A stretch of DNA of 64,000 bases from Beroe forskalii (Eukaryota; Ctenophora; Nuda; Beroida; Beroidae): contig WFMF01000019.1 of assembly GCA_011033025.1 (NCBI GenBank), forward strand, positions 558,001 through 622,000, in the 5' to 3' direction. Made by a program: the position numbers and the translations under genes. Positions 50,601-62,600 of the stretch are shown here, in pieces. Position 1 is the stretch's first letter; every line of letters starts with the position of its first letter. The notes under the pieces are model-generated. The model searched no databases. It saw only the letters and a program-made list of their open reading frames with translations, and was not told the origin of the DNA.

Positions 50601-53600
50601 ATTCCTGCGGGGTTTTGTAAAAATCAACGGAGCCGTTTTCATTTTAAACACAAGGAAAGTTTTCAAAAAATCAAAAATCGATAAAGTCGAATAATTCAAA
50701 AACTGGCACTTAGAAATTGATGAAACTTGCCAAATTTACTTATCAGATCTTGATGAACATTCCTGTGGAGTTTTATGAAAATCAACGGAGCCGTTTTTAT
50801 TTTAAACGCAAGGAAAGTTTTCAAAAATGTATACCGTGCAAAAAATCGAAAAAGTCGAATAATTCAAAAACTGGCGCTTAGAAATTGATAAAACTTTCCA
50901 AATTTACTTATCAGACATTGATAAACATTCCTGCGGAGTTTTATAAAAATCAACGGAGCCGTTTTCATTTTAAACACAAGGAAAGTTTTCAAAAAATCAA
51001 AAATCGAAAAAGTCGAATAATTCAAAAACTGGCACTTAGAAATTGATGAAACTTGCCAAATTTACTTATCAGACATTGATAAACATTCCTGTGGAGTTTT
51101 ATGAAAATCAACGGAGCCGTTTTTATTTTAAACGCAAGGAAAGTTTTCAAAAATGTATACCGTGCAAAAAATCGAAAAAGTCGAATAATTCAAAAACTGG
51201 CACTTAGAAATTGATGAAACTTGCCAAATTTACTTATCACATATTGATAAACATTCCTGGGGAGTTTTATAAAAATCAACGGAGCCGTTTTTATTTTAAA
51301 CGCAAGGAAAATTTTCAAAAATGTATACCGTGCAAAAAATCGAAAAAGTCGAATAATTCAAAAACTGGCTCTTAGAAATTGATGAAACTTGCCAAATTTA
51401 CTTATCAGACATTGATAAACATTCCTGTGGAGTTTTATGAAAATCAACGGAGCCGTTTTTATTTTAAACTCAAGGAAAGTTTTCAAAAAAGTATACCGTG
51501 CAAAAAATCGAAAAAGTCGAATAATTCAAAAACTGGCACTTAGAAATTGATGAAACTTGCCAAATTTACTTATCAGACATTGATAAACATTCCTGTGGAG
51601 TTTGATGAAAATCAACGGAGCCGTTTTTATTTTAAACGCAAGGAAAGTTTTCAAAAATGTATACCGTGCAAAAAATTGAAAAAGTCTAATAATTCAAAAA
51701 CTGGCACTTAGAAATTGATAAAACTTTCCAAATTTACTTATCAGACATTGATAAACATTCCTGTGGAGTTTGATGAAAATCAACGGAGCCGTTTTATTTT
51801 AAACGCAAGGAAAGTTTTCAAAAATGTATACCGTGCAAAAAATTGAAAAAGTCGAATAATTCAAAAACTGGCACTTAGAAATTGATAAAACTTTCCAAAT
51901 TTACTTATCAGACATTGATAAACATTCCTGCGGAGTTTTATAAAAATCAACGGAGCCGTTTTCATTTTAAACACAAGGAAAGTTTTCAAAAAATCAAAAA
52001 TCGAAAAAGTCGAATAATTCAAAAACTGGCACTTAGAAATTGATGAAACTTGCCAAATTTACTTATCAGACATTGATAAACATTCCTGTGGAGTTTTATG
52101 AAAATCAACGGAGCCGTTTTTATTTTAAACGCAAGGAAAGTTTTCAAAAATGTATACCGTGCAAAAAATCGAAAAAGTCGAATAATTCAAAAACTGGCAC
52201 TTAGAAATTGATGAAACTTGCCAAATTTACTTATCAGACATTGATAAACATTCCTGTGGAGTTTTATGAAAATCAACGGAGCCGTTTTTATTTTAAACTC
52301 AAGGAAAGTTTTCAAAAATGTATACCGTGCAAAAAATCGAAAAAGTCGAATAATTCAAAAACTGGCTCTTAGAAATTGATGAAACTTGCCTAATTTACTT
52401 ATCAGATATTGATAAACATTCCTGGGGAGTTTTATAAAAATCAACGGTGCCGTTTTTATTTTAAACGCAAGGAAAATTTTCAAAAATGTATACCGTGCAA
52501 AAAATCGAAAAAGTCGAATAATTCAAAAACTGGCACTTAGAAATTGATGAAACTTGCCAAATTTACTTATCAGACATTGATAAACATTCCTGCGGAGTTT
52601 TATAAAAATCAACGGAGCCGTTTTCATTTTAAACACAAGGAAAGTTTTCAAAAAATCAAAAAATCGAAAAAGTCGAATAATTCAAAAACTGGCACGGTAT
52701 ACATTTTTGAAAACTTTCCTTGCGTTTAAAATAAAAACGGCTCCGTTGATTTTCATAAAACTCCACAGGAATGTTAATCAATGTCTGATAAGTAAATTTG
52801 GCAAGTTTCATCAATTTCTAAGTGCCAGTTTTTGAATTATTCGACTTTTTCGATTTTACACGGTATACGAAAATTTTCCTTGCGTTTAAAATAAAAACGG
52901 CTCCGTTGATTTTCATAAAACTCCACAGGGAATGTTTATAAATGTCTGATTAAATTTGGCCAGTCATAAATTTGACTTTACGACTGCGTTTATAAATTAT
53001 TTGGAAGTTTCATCAATTTTAAGTGAAATTCTTTTTTTGATGTTTTGAAAACTTTCCTTGTGTTTAAAATGAAAACGGCTCCGTTGATTTTTATAAAACT
53101 CCGCAGGAATGTTAATCAATGTCTGATAAGTAAACTTGGAAAGTTTTATCAATTTATAAGTGCCAGTTTTGAATTATTCGACTTTTTCGATTTTTTGCAC
53201 GGTATACATTTTTGAAAACTTTCCTTGCGTTTAAAATAAAGACGGCTCCGTTGATTTTCATAAAACTCCACAGGAATGTTTATCAATGTCTGATTAGTAA
53301 ATTTGGCAAGTTTCATCGATTTCTAAGTGCCAGTTTTTGAACTTTTGGACTTTTTCGATTTTGCATTTTGAAAACTTTCCTTGTGTTTTAAATAAAAACA
53401 GCTCCTTTGATTTTATAAAACTCCACAGGAATGTTTGTCAATGTCTGATAAGTAAATTTGGCAAGTTTCATCAATTTCTAATTGCCACTTTTATTATTCG
53501 ACTTTTTCGATTTTTGAAGTTTTGGAATTTTTCCTTGCGTTTAAAATGAACATTGCTCTTATGATGAGCCCAAAACTCCTGAGGAATGTTCATCTATGCC

Positions 53601-56600
53601 TGATGAGCAGAACTGGCAAGTTTCAGCCGATTACAAGATTTGGTTGATGAATTAGGCCATTTCTTGTTCACTCGAATTCTATGTCAATAAGCCGAAATGC
53701 CCGATTTCCCGAATATGAATACGTGCAAAATGGATTGGTTATCTGATCAAGTATTTTATGCTCTAAAATGGCCAATAAGACCCATGTATACTGAATGAAT
53801 TGCATCGGGAAAATCCCAAATACCGATCAAATTTGATGATTGTGTCATATAATGAGCGATTAACTAACGAATGGGAGTGTGTTATCGAAAATTATCACAC
53901 GAGGCGTCAGCCGAGTTAGACAATTTTCGATAACACGGGATCCATGAGTTCTTTGGGTTTTTTTTTGTTTTTTTGGGCACATCGAGCAAACTCGCCCCCA
54001 AGCCCTGGTGAACTTTTTGGCAATGTGCTTGGTCATGGAATACTCTCCTTCGTATTGTCAGACGTTTTCCCTGCCAGGGAGTCAGACAACGTCGGACAAC
54101 CTCTGTACCCCTTTTATGTCCCAATTTATGTCCCCAATCTTCCCCATTCATCTCCCATCTGTAATATTTCATAATTTAGGTATCTAAAAGTAAAATTGCT
54201 GGTTTGTAAGTATGTTCAATAACGTTATAGCTAGCGTATTAGCGCCCATTTTTTCTATGTGTATTCCATAATTAGCGTTATTTCGTCCATTGGATCCCTT
54301 CCCCTTTCTTGCGCCTTTGCGTCCTGTGAATTTTAGGAGTGATTTAGAGTAGCCGGGATACCACCCCACCCCACTCCAGTGTGTTCCCTGCAATAACTGA
54401 GCCTTCCTTTCAGGAGAGCATTGTGACTCGTGTGGTGACGGTTACTATGGCAACCCCGCTAACAATGGTGTCTGTGAGCCGTGTGCTTGTGGTAGGCACT
54501 CCAAGCCCTTCTGTGACAACGTTTCAGGGAGGTGTCAGTGCGATGCCTGGGGAGTGACCGGTCTCAAATGTGAAAAGTGCTCAACAGGTACCTCTTGTAA
54601 TGTTGAAAACAATGGGGTGTTTATTGGGGGGTTGCGCCCCCTCCAGTGCATTCGGTGGCTAATCTTAACAGGGTCTTTTTCTGCAGATCAGTTCCGTGGG
54701 GACCCTAACCAGCAACCAGACGGCCAGTGCTACAAGCTGCTCAGAATGGAGGAAACCATCAAAGAAACCATCAAATTTCAAAAGGTCGGGACACTTTCTT
54801 TCCAGCGTGTTAGACCGATTAGGTAGTGATTTGTGTTCGTCCCGAGACCGTTAATTTGCTATTTCATAAAAGTAGAAAAATGTGCAATTTCAAAATTCTG
54901 AAGACACCCGTGTCTCAGTTACACGAGTCTTACTGAAAAGACTGAATGGCAAAGTTTCAGCCAAAGTGTCAACGTATTAAACGTATTAAACGTGTTAAAG
55001 TCCTATTGTAACCCTTCCTCCCCAGATGTATCCCCTATTGTAACCCCTCCTCCTCAGATGTAACCCATATTGTAACCCCTCCTCCCCAGATGTAACCCTT
55101 ATTGTAACCCCTCCTCCTCAGATGTAACCCATATTGTAACCCCTCCTCCTCAGATGTAACCCCTATTGTAACCCCTCCTCCTCAGATGTAACTCATATTG
55201 TAACCCCTCCTCCTCAGATGTAACCCATATTGTAACCCCTCCTCAGATGTAACACCTATTGTAACCCCTCCTCCTCAGATGTAACCCCTATTGTAACCCC
55301 TCCTCCTCAGATGTAACCCATATTGTAACCCCTCCTCCTCAGATGTAACCCCTATTGTAACCCCTCCTCCTCAGATGTAACCCTATTGTAACCCCTCCTC
55401 GTCAGATGTAACCCCTATTGTAACCCCTCCTCCTCAGATGTAACCCCTATTGTAACCCCTCCTCCTCAGATGTAACCTATATTGTAACCCCTCCTCCTCC
55501 CCAGATGTAACCCCTCCTCCCCAGATGTAACCCCTATTGTAACCCCTCCTCCTCAGATGTAACCCCTATTGTAACCCCTCCTCAGATGTAACCCCTATTG
55601 TAACCCTCCCCAGATGTAACCCCTATTGTAAACCCTCCTCCTCAGATGTAACTCCCTATTGTAACCCCTCCTCCTCAGATGTAACCCCTATTGTAACCCT
55701 CCCCTAGATGTAACCCCTATTGTAACCCCTCCCTCCTCAGATGTAACCCCCATTGTACCCTCCTCCTCAGATGTAACTCCATATTGTAACCCTCCTCCTC
55801 AGATGTAACCTATATTGTAACCCTCCTCCTCAGATGTAACCCATATTGTAAATTCCCTCCTCCTCAGATGTATCCCTATTGTAAACTCCTCCTCCTCAGA
55901 TGTAACCCTATTGTAACCCTCCTCCTCAGATGTAACCCTATTGTAACCCCTCCTCCTCAGATGTAACCCCTATTGTAACCCTCCTCTCAGATGTAACCCA
56001 TATTGTAACTCCTCCTCAGATAACCCATTGTAACCCCTCCTCAGATGTAACCCATATTGCAACCCTCCTCCTCAGATGTAACCCCTAATAAAGTTATTAA
56101 TTCTAATTACTTCTTTTCTGAACATTGGTACAAGATTTCATAGAGTTAACAGGTTTCTTCTACTTCACTAAACAACTTGATCATAGTCAACTTTATTGTT
56201 CAATATCTAAAGGTTTCTATGAGATCTCCTCATTCTTTTCAGCTAATGTTAATTTAAGCCTGTCCAACCGTCACGTATGGAAGTGTAATGGCGCCATTTA
56301 GTGTCGAGAAACGACGCTGACCCTTCCAGCTCCAAGATGGTAATTTCTAATTCCCCATGGTGATGTTGACTCAAAGTTGGACAATTTAGCTTGGGCCTTA
56401 TAAGTGATTTGTAGATTTTCAGCATAACATCAATCTTTAGCAATAACATTTCTACTATCCAAGAGTTAGCATCTTTTTATACTCTACCTATATTACAATT
56501 CCAATTCAAATTTTCATTTATAAGTCCATGATAGTATTAATAGTATAATAATTTTTACTGTAAAGTAACACGATTCATTTTATAAAATTAGCCCATCAAC

Positions 56601-59600
56601 TTCATTCTGTTGTCATTTTTGTATTTTGTATTTCAAGTATGCTTTTTCAGGGGCAAGCCTTCTTTTCTTTATCTTTGAATGGACTGCAGCTGATCACAAT
56701 AAGCTTTTTTTTTCTTTTTTGGACGTAATTGTTATGTCATCAGTAATGCTATGTAACAGAAATTTCATGTGTGCGATATGGCACCAAATTTTACTTTAAT
56801 ATATCTGAGTCGAGCACAGAAAAGGTGAAATTTTCCCAAAACCATAAAGGATTTGTTGAGATAATGTGATGCCGTGATGGTACGGTAGTTTTTAAGGCGT
56901 TCTTTAGTTTAAAACCTACGAGAAAGAACGCAATGGTAAAAACTGTTCCTGACCAGCGCTTTGCAGGCAGCACCGCCCTCGTGCGCGTTCCTAAGCCCGC
57001 ATAGGTGCGTACGCGCGCCGCGCTGGCGCAGACAGGGATATACGTGTTTAGCATTTTAGTTAGTCCGTGCGCGTAACCAGGGTCCTGCAAGGGCAATTTT
57101 CAACTCTGTATTTCAGGCTTACTCTCTGCCCTAACTAGGGCGCTGGTGGCGTTGCCCTAACCAGCGCCTGGCTTCGCACGAGCAGATGGCGCGGCAAGCC
57201 TGGTTAGGGAACGCGGCGTGGCACCCTTGCTAGTATAGAAGTTTACTCCAACTATAACTAGACCTCTTTAAGTCTTTGCGCTATACCGTCGTCACTCCTC
57301 AAAGAGACGTTGAACGTTCTGCTGGGATATCGCCATGCTGTACTTGTTTGTTCGCGTGCGCGCTTCTTCTTCTCTGAACACGCAAGAGAAACGCTAAACA
57401 CGTATATATTATCCTCAGTAGCGGCGTTACCACACCTATGTGGGCGAACGCATAGGTGGTGTACGCGCCGCGCGTTTTGAGGAAAAGCAGCCAAAAGAAA
57501 TGATAACAGGGTATACGTGTTTAGCAAGTCATCTACATGAACTGAAATTTCGCATAGGTACTTACACTGTTCGCTAAGATACTCTTTAATTTTGAATCCA
57601 TGAATGCCGAAAGCCTAGGGTATGAAGAAATAATTTGAAATTTAGAATCAATTTGATTTGATTAAGCCATAATAGTCTATGCATGTAACGTTCGTCGGTC
57701 GATCGAATGGAATTGGTCAGATCGATTAACTTAATTTGACTGACTGATGTGTTTTTAATAGAAAATCTTAAGTTAGTAGGGAAACAACTAAATATTGCTC
57801 ATTTAAACACGATTCAAGTGAGCATTAAAATGAAACATCATTCGTTCAAATGGAGTTGATCGATCGACTAATCATCTGATCAGACCGACGAACGTTACGG
57901 CGCCTAAGGATTTAAAGTTAAGTAACAAATTTTCTGTGAGAAGACTGTGAATATCTATTATTATGTATGACCAGGCAAAAGGCAAATGAAATAGTGAAAT
58001 ACCATAATCTAAATAATGCCATTTTTACAACGGTTTAACTCTTTGAATTTGAAAAACGTTCAACTTATGGTGTTCTAATCACCACATGCAGAGAGATGGA
58101 TACTGAGGTCCTGGACGGTAATTGCAATTAAAATAAATTGTGAACAGAGAAATTTTCATTCAAATTGGTAAATAACTATAAATTGAAAAGAAATACACAA
58201 AGTACCTCTACATTGAAAATTCCAGAATCTAATTAATATATAATAATAATCGTTATTATGTATTTCAGGCCCAATGCTTCTAATGAAACTAAAAAATCAA
58301 AGAGCAAAAACATTGAAATGACTAAACTCAGATCCTTCCAGATTATTATAATTTCAAAATTGTCCGGAATATCATAAACACCGTTAACTTTAAGAGTCCA
58401 AGTTTATTATTACTAGTGCTACTTTATTTTACCACACCCGTGAGGTAGATCAGGAACTTCTGAATTAAACATTCAAAATACAGCTATATTAATCATATTG
58501 AGGCTAATAAACAAATGTAAAACAGCTAAAATAATAAAGTGTTCTCTGTTAACTTTAAACTTTATACGGTAATATCAAATCAAAAGCTTAATATCAGTGA
58601 AAAATTTGTAAAAAAGCAGTGTAAGAAGAGCTAGAAACGTAAAACTAAAAGAGCTAAGGTTGGAAGCACTGTCAAGAAATGGCCTTAAGGTAGGCAAAGG
58701 AACTTACAAAGGACCCCAAAACCAGTGTCAGGTTGATTTCTTTAGGTCCAGGCATGCCCATCAAGTGGCATCATGGCAAACTTCTCTCCTCTGGACAGGT
58801 CTTACCGGTCTCACCTGAATGTAGGAAAGGAGGGGCAAAGGGAGGATGCAAGGGAAGGAGGGATGCAAGGGAAGGGGAGGGATGGGGAGGAGGGATGCAG
58901 GGGAGTGGAGGATGCAAGGGAGGGAGGGATGCAAGTGGGAAGGGAGGGACAAGGAAGGAGGGATGCAAGGGAGGATGGCAAATGGAGGATGCAAGGGGAA
59001 TGGAGATGCAAGGGGAATGGAGGGATGCAAGGGGAATGGAGGGATGCAGGAGATGGGGAATGAGGGATGGGGAAAGGATAATAAGGGAATGGAGGGATGC
59101 AGAGGGAATGGAGGAATAAGGAATGATGGAGGCAAGGGGAGATAAGGAGGAGGGATGTAAGGGGAATAGAGGGACGCAAGGGGAAATGGAGGGATGCAAG
59201 GAGTGGAGGATGCAAGGGAGTGGAGGGAGGGGAATAGAGGGACGCAAGGGAATGAGGATGCAAGGGGAGTGAGGATGGCAAGTGGAGGGATAGGAGGAGG
59301 GATGCAAGGGGAATGAGGAATGATGGAGGATGCCTTCATGGAGGATGCAAGGAGTGAGGGATGCAAGGGGAGTGGAGGGATGGCAGAATGAGGATGCAAG
59401 GGGAATGGAGGATGCAAGGGGAATGGAGGGACAGAGGAATGGAGGGATGCAAGGGCTATGGAGGGATGCAAGGAAATGAGGGATGCAAGGGGAAATGGAG
59501 GGATGCAGAGAAATGGAGGATGTAAGGAAATGAGGGGATGCAAGGAATGGAGGGATGCACGACGGATGCAGGAATGGAGGGATGCAAGGGGAGGAGGACA

Positions 59601-62600
59601 TGCAAGGAATGGGAGGATGCAAGGGGCAGGGGGAATGGAGGGATGGGGGAATGAGGGATGCAAGGGCTATGGAGGATGCAAGGGGAGTGAGGGATGGAGG
59701 GGAGTGAGGGATGCAAGGAATGGAGGATGGTGGGGAATGGAGGATGCAAGGGGAGTGAGGCATGTAAGGGAGTGGAGGGAGTAGGGGGAATGAGGGATGC
59801 AAGATGATACCTTGCAAGGGGGAGGGGACTGGTGAAAAGGAGGGCAAAGTTTGGGTTTTGGGAGGACTTGAGAAGACTTGTCATATCTGGCAGTGTAAGG
59901 AAGCCCTTAAGGAACTCAGTTCTAACTCGGAATATGCACCCCAGACAGGAATAAGAGTCCCTGAACAGGACCTTTGCATTGGTAGGCCGCAGAGTCGCTC
60001 CAGCAGCTGCATCTCCTGGGATCTCTGGAACTGGTATTGAGAGTAACGGATCTTGGCTGAAATAACTAGTGATAACTTGGGGTATGAAAAATATCCAACG
60101 ATACGGTACAAGTGTATAACAGGTACAATGTAGCAGTGTAACAGTGTATAGCAGTGTATAATGAAAGTGTACAGTGTATACTAGTGTATAGCAGTGTATA
60201 ACAGTGTACAGTGTATAACAGTGTATAACAGTGTACAGTGTATAACAGTGTACAGTGTACAGCAGTGTATAACAGTGTATGGCAGCAGTGTACAGTATAG
60301 CAGGTATACAGTATAACAGTGTATACAGTGCAGTGTATAAATAGGTAGAGTGTATAGCAGTGTACTGTGTATAGCAGTGTATAGCAGTGTACAGTGTATA
60401 CAGTGTATAACAGTGTATAACAGTGTATAACAGTATAACAGTGTATAACAGTGTATAGCAGTGTATAACAGTGTAGTAGTTTAATTGTCTAAGTAAGGAG
60501 GGAAGATCAGGAGGAGGATGACGATGCAGGAAAAGAAAATTGCTTTAGGGTCAATCTGTGAATCATTGACTTGCCTATGGGGAGACATTCAGATATTGCT
60601 GCTCTAACCTCATCCAGCTGTTTCAAGAAACAGGGATGGGAGGGATGAGAGGGGGTGGGGAGGGATGTAAGAAGGGATATGGAATGGAAGGGGGATTGAG
60701 GGGCAGGTGGAAGTAGGGGATGAGGGTGGATTTTAATTTTCCCTTCATCCTAAAAAGAGGCAATGAAGAGGCAATGAATCACTATGATTACCACGCTGTA
60801 ACCTGTATAGTAATTGATGTGAATTCAATGGTAATGGAGGAAGGAAGACCAAGGAGAGTCTGAGTTCTGCCTCCTTCTCCCAGCCAATGCTCCTTGTGGT
60901 GGCTCAACCCAGACACTCCTGGGGGCCCATTCTTTCTCCCTGCAGCCAAATATTCCGGGAGTTACTTGGCGTGGTGAAACAGATCTACACCTAAGATTTT
61001 CACAAAGATTATTTTCCCCAGATAGGTCCCCCACTGCCCGGCTGCTAGATAGCCCCTATTTATTCTGGTTAGGAGTCGTTGCCCTGGTGGGTGGTACAAA
61101 ACTCACAACTGAGTAGGTAACGGAAGTGAGCACGAACTGAAATCACGACGTCGATACTCGGAGTCTAGATCTACTACTGTACCATCTGATAAGGAGTCAG
61201 GGGTTACAATAGTTACATCTGAGGAGGAGGGTTACAATAGGGTTACATCTGGAGGAGGAGGGGTTACAATAGGTTACATCTGAGAGGAGGCTAAGGCTAG
61301 GTTACATCTGGGAGGAGGCCATAGGCTGGCATCTGAGGAGGAGGGGTTACAATAGGGAGCAATATGGGTTACATCTTAATAGGGTTGGCATCTGAGGAGC
61401 AAGGGCTACAATAGGCTTCATCCATGAGGTTACAATAGGAGTTACATCCTGAGGAGTGAGGGTTACATTAGGGGTTACATCTGAGAGGAGGAATATAATA
61501 TAAGTCAGAGGAGTTGATAATATGGGTTACATCTGAGGAGGACGATTGATGTGTTATCTGTAGAGGAGGTTACAATATAAGTTACATCTGAGGTTATGTC
61601 ATATCTGAGGAGGGGTTACATCTGAGTGGCGAGGCCAATAGGCCATCCGGGAGTGAGGTTACAATGGCCTGAGGAGGGCAGGGGCCACATCCGTGATGAG
61701 GGGCTAGGTCACAGATTAGCCACATCTGAGAGTGATATCTGAGAGGTTGCTTACATCTGAGTGAGTGGGCACGTGGCCGCTACTGGAGTGCTGCCAACGA
61801 GAATATGGTCATATCTGAGGTTGTTTACATCCTGAGATGCGTCATAATGAGCAGCCATTCGAGGAGAGGCCAATAGGGGACAAGACCATGAGTGTCACAT
61901 CTGAGAAGCGTATCTGCGCCAGCACAGCCGCGAGCGAAGTCAAGAGCCTGGCGATGAGGGCCACATCAGGTTACATCTGGCGATGGTCACATCAGTTGTC
62001 TGAGGAGAGCAGCCATATCTGAGGATAATATTAATCTGAGGAGAGGTTACAGAGCTGCCATCTGAGAGGAGGGTGTCAGCATTCTGAGGAGGGGTTACAG
62101 GGCACTGAGAGTGAGCCATTGCAACCCCCTCCTCACGTAACCCCTATTGTAAACTCCTCCCAGATGTGGCCCACATTGAAACTCCTCCTCAGATGTAACC
62201 CCTATTGTAACCCCCTCCTCAGATGTAACCCTTATTGTAACCCTCCCTCCAGATGTAACCCCTATTGTAACCTCCCTCCTCCCTCAGATTTAACCTCTAT
62301 TGTAACCTCCTCAGAATCTATATTGTAACCTCCCCTCAGATAACCCCTATTAACCTCCTCCTCAGATGTAACCCCCTATTGTAACCCCTCCTCCTCAGAT
62401 GTAACCCCTATTAACCCCTCCTAACCCCTATTGTAACCTCCTCCTCAGATGTAACCCCTATTGTAACCCCCTCCTCAGATGTAACCCCATTGTAACCCCT
62501 CCTCCCCCAACCCTCATTGTAACCCCTCCTCCCCAGATGTAACCCATATTGTAACCCCTCCTCCTCAGATGTAACCCCTATTGTAACCCCTCCTCCCCAG

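Larger units (their letters stand above)
56089..58799. other. Non-repetitive segment interrupting the exon 23 acceptor array
   Basis: 2.7 kb of AT-rich sequence with two short TIR elements (57393-57525, 57685-57898) and GC-rich repeat-like stretches at 56940-57240. No gene recognised. It splits the acceptor array and has no counterpart in block A. Confidence 0.5.

Noticed and set aside
56249-56449. Minus-strand frame with KIYKSLIRPKL, recalling LINE reverse transcriptase ends
   Set aside because: Only one short motif matches and the rest does not resemble a reverse transcriptase; too weak to call.
58733-59884. Ser/Pro/His-rich minus-strand frames up to 358 codons
   Set aside because: Low-complexity G/A-rich array in a noisy part of the assembly. 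No domain.
59881-60111. Minus-strand 76-codon frame with RSQEMQLLER, faintly like the attractin juxtamembrane region
   Set aside because: Similarity limited to about ten residues, no splice sites in phase, and inside the noisy inverted block.
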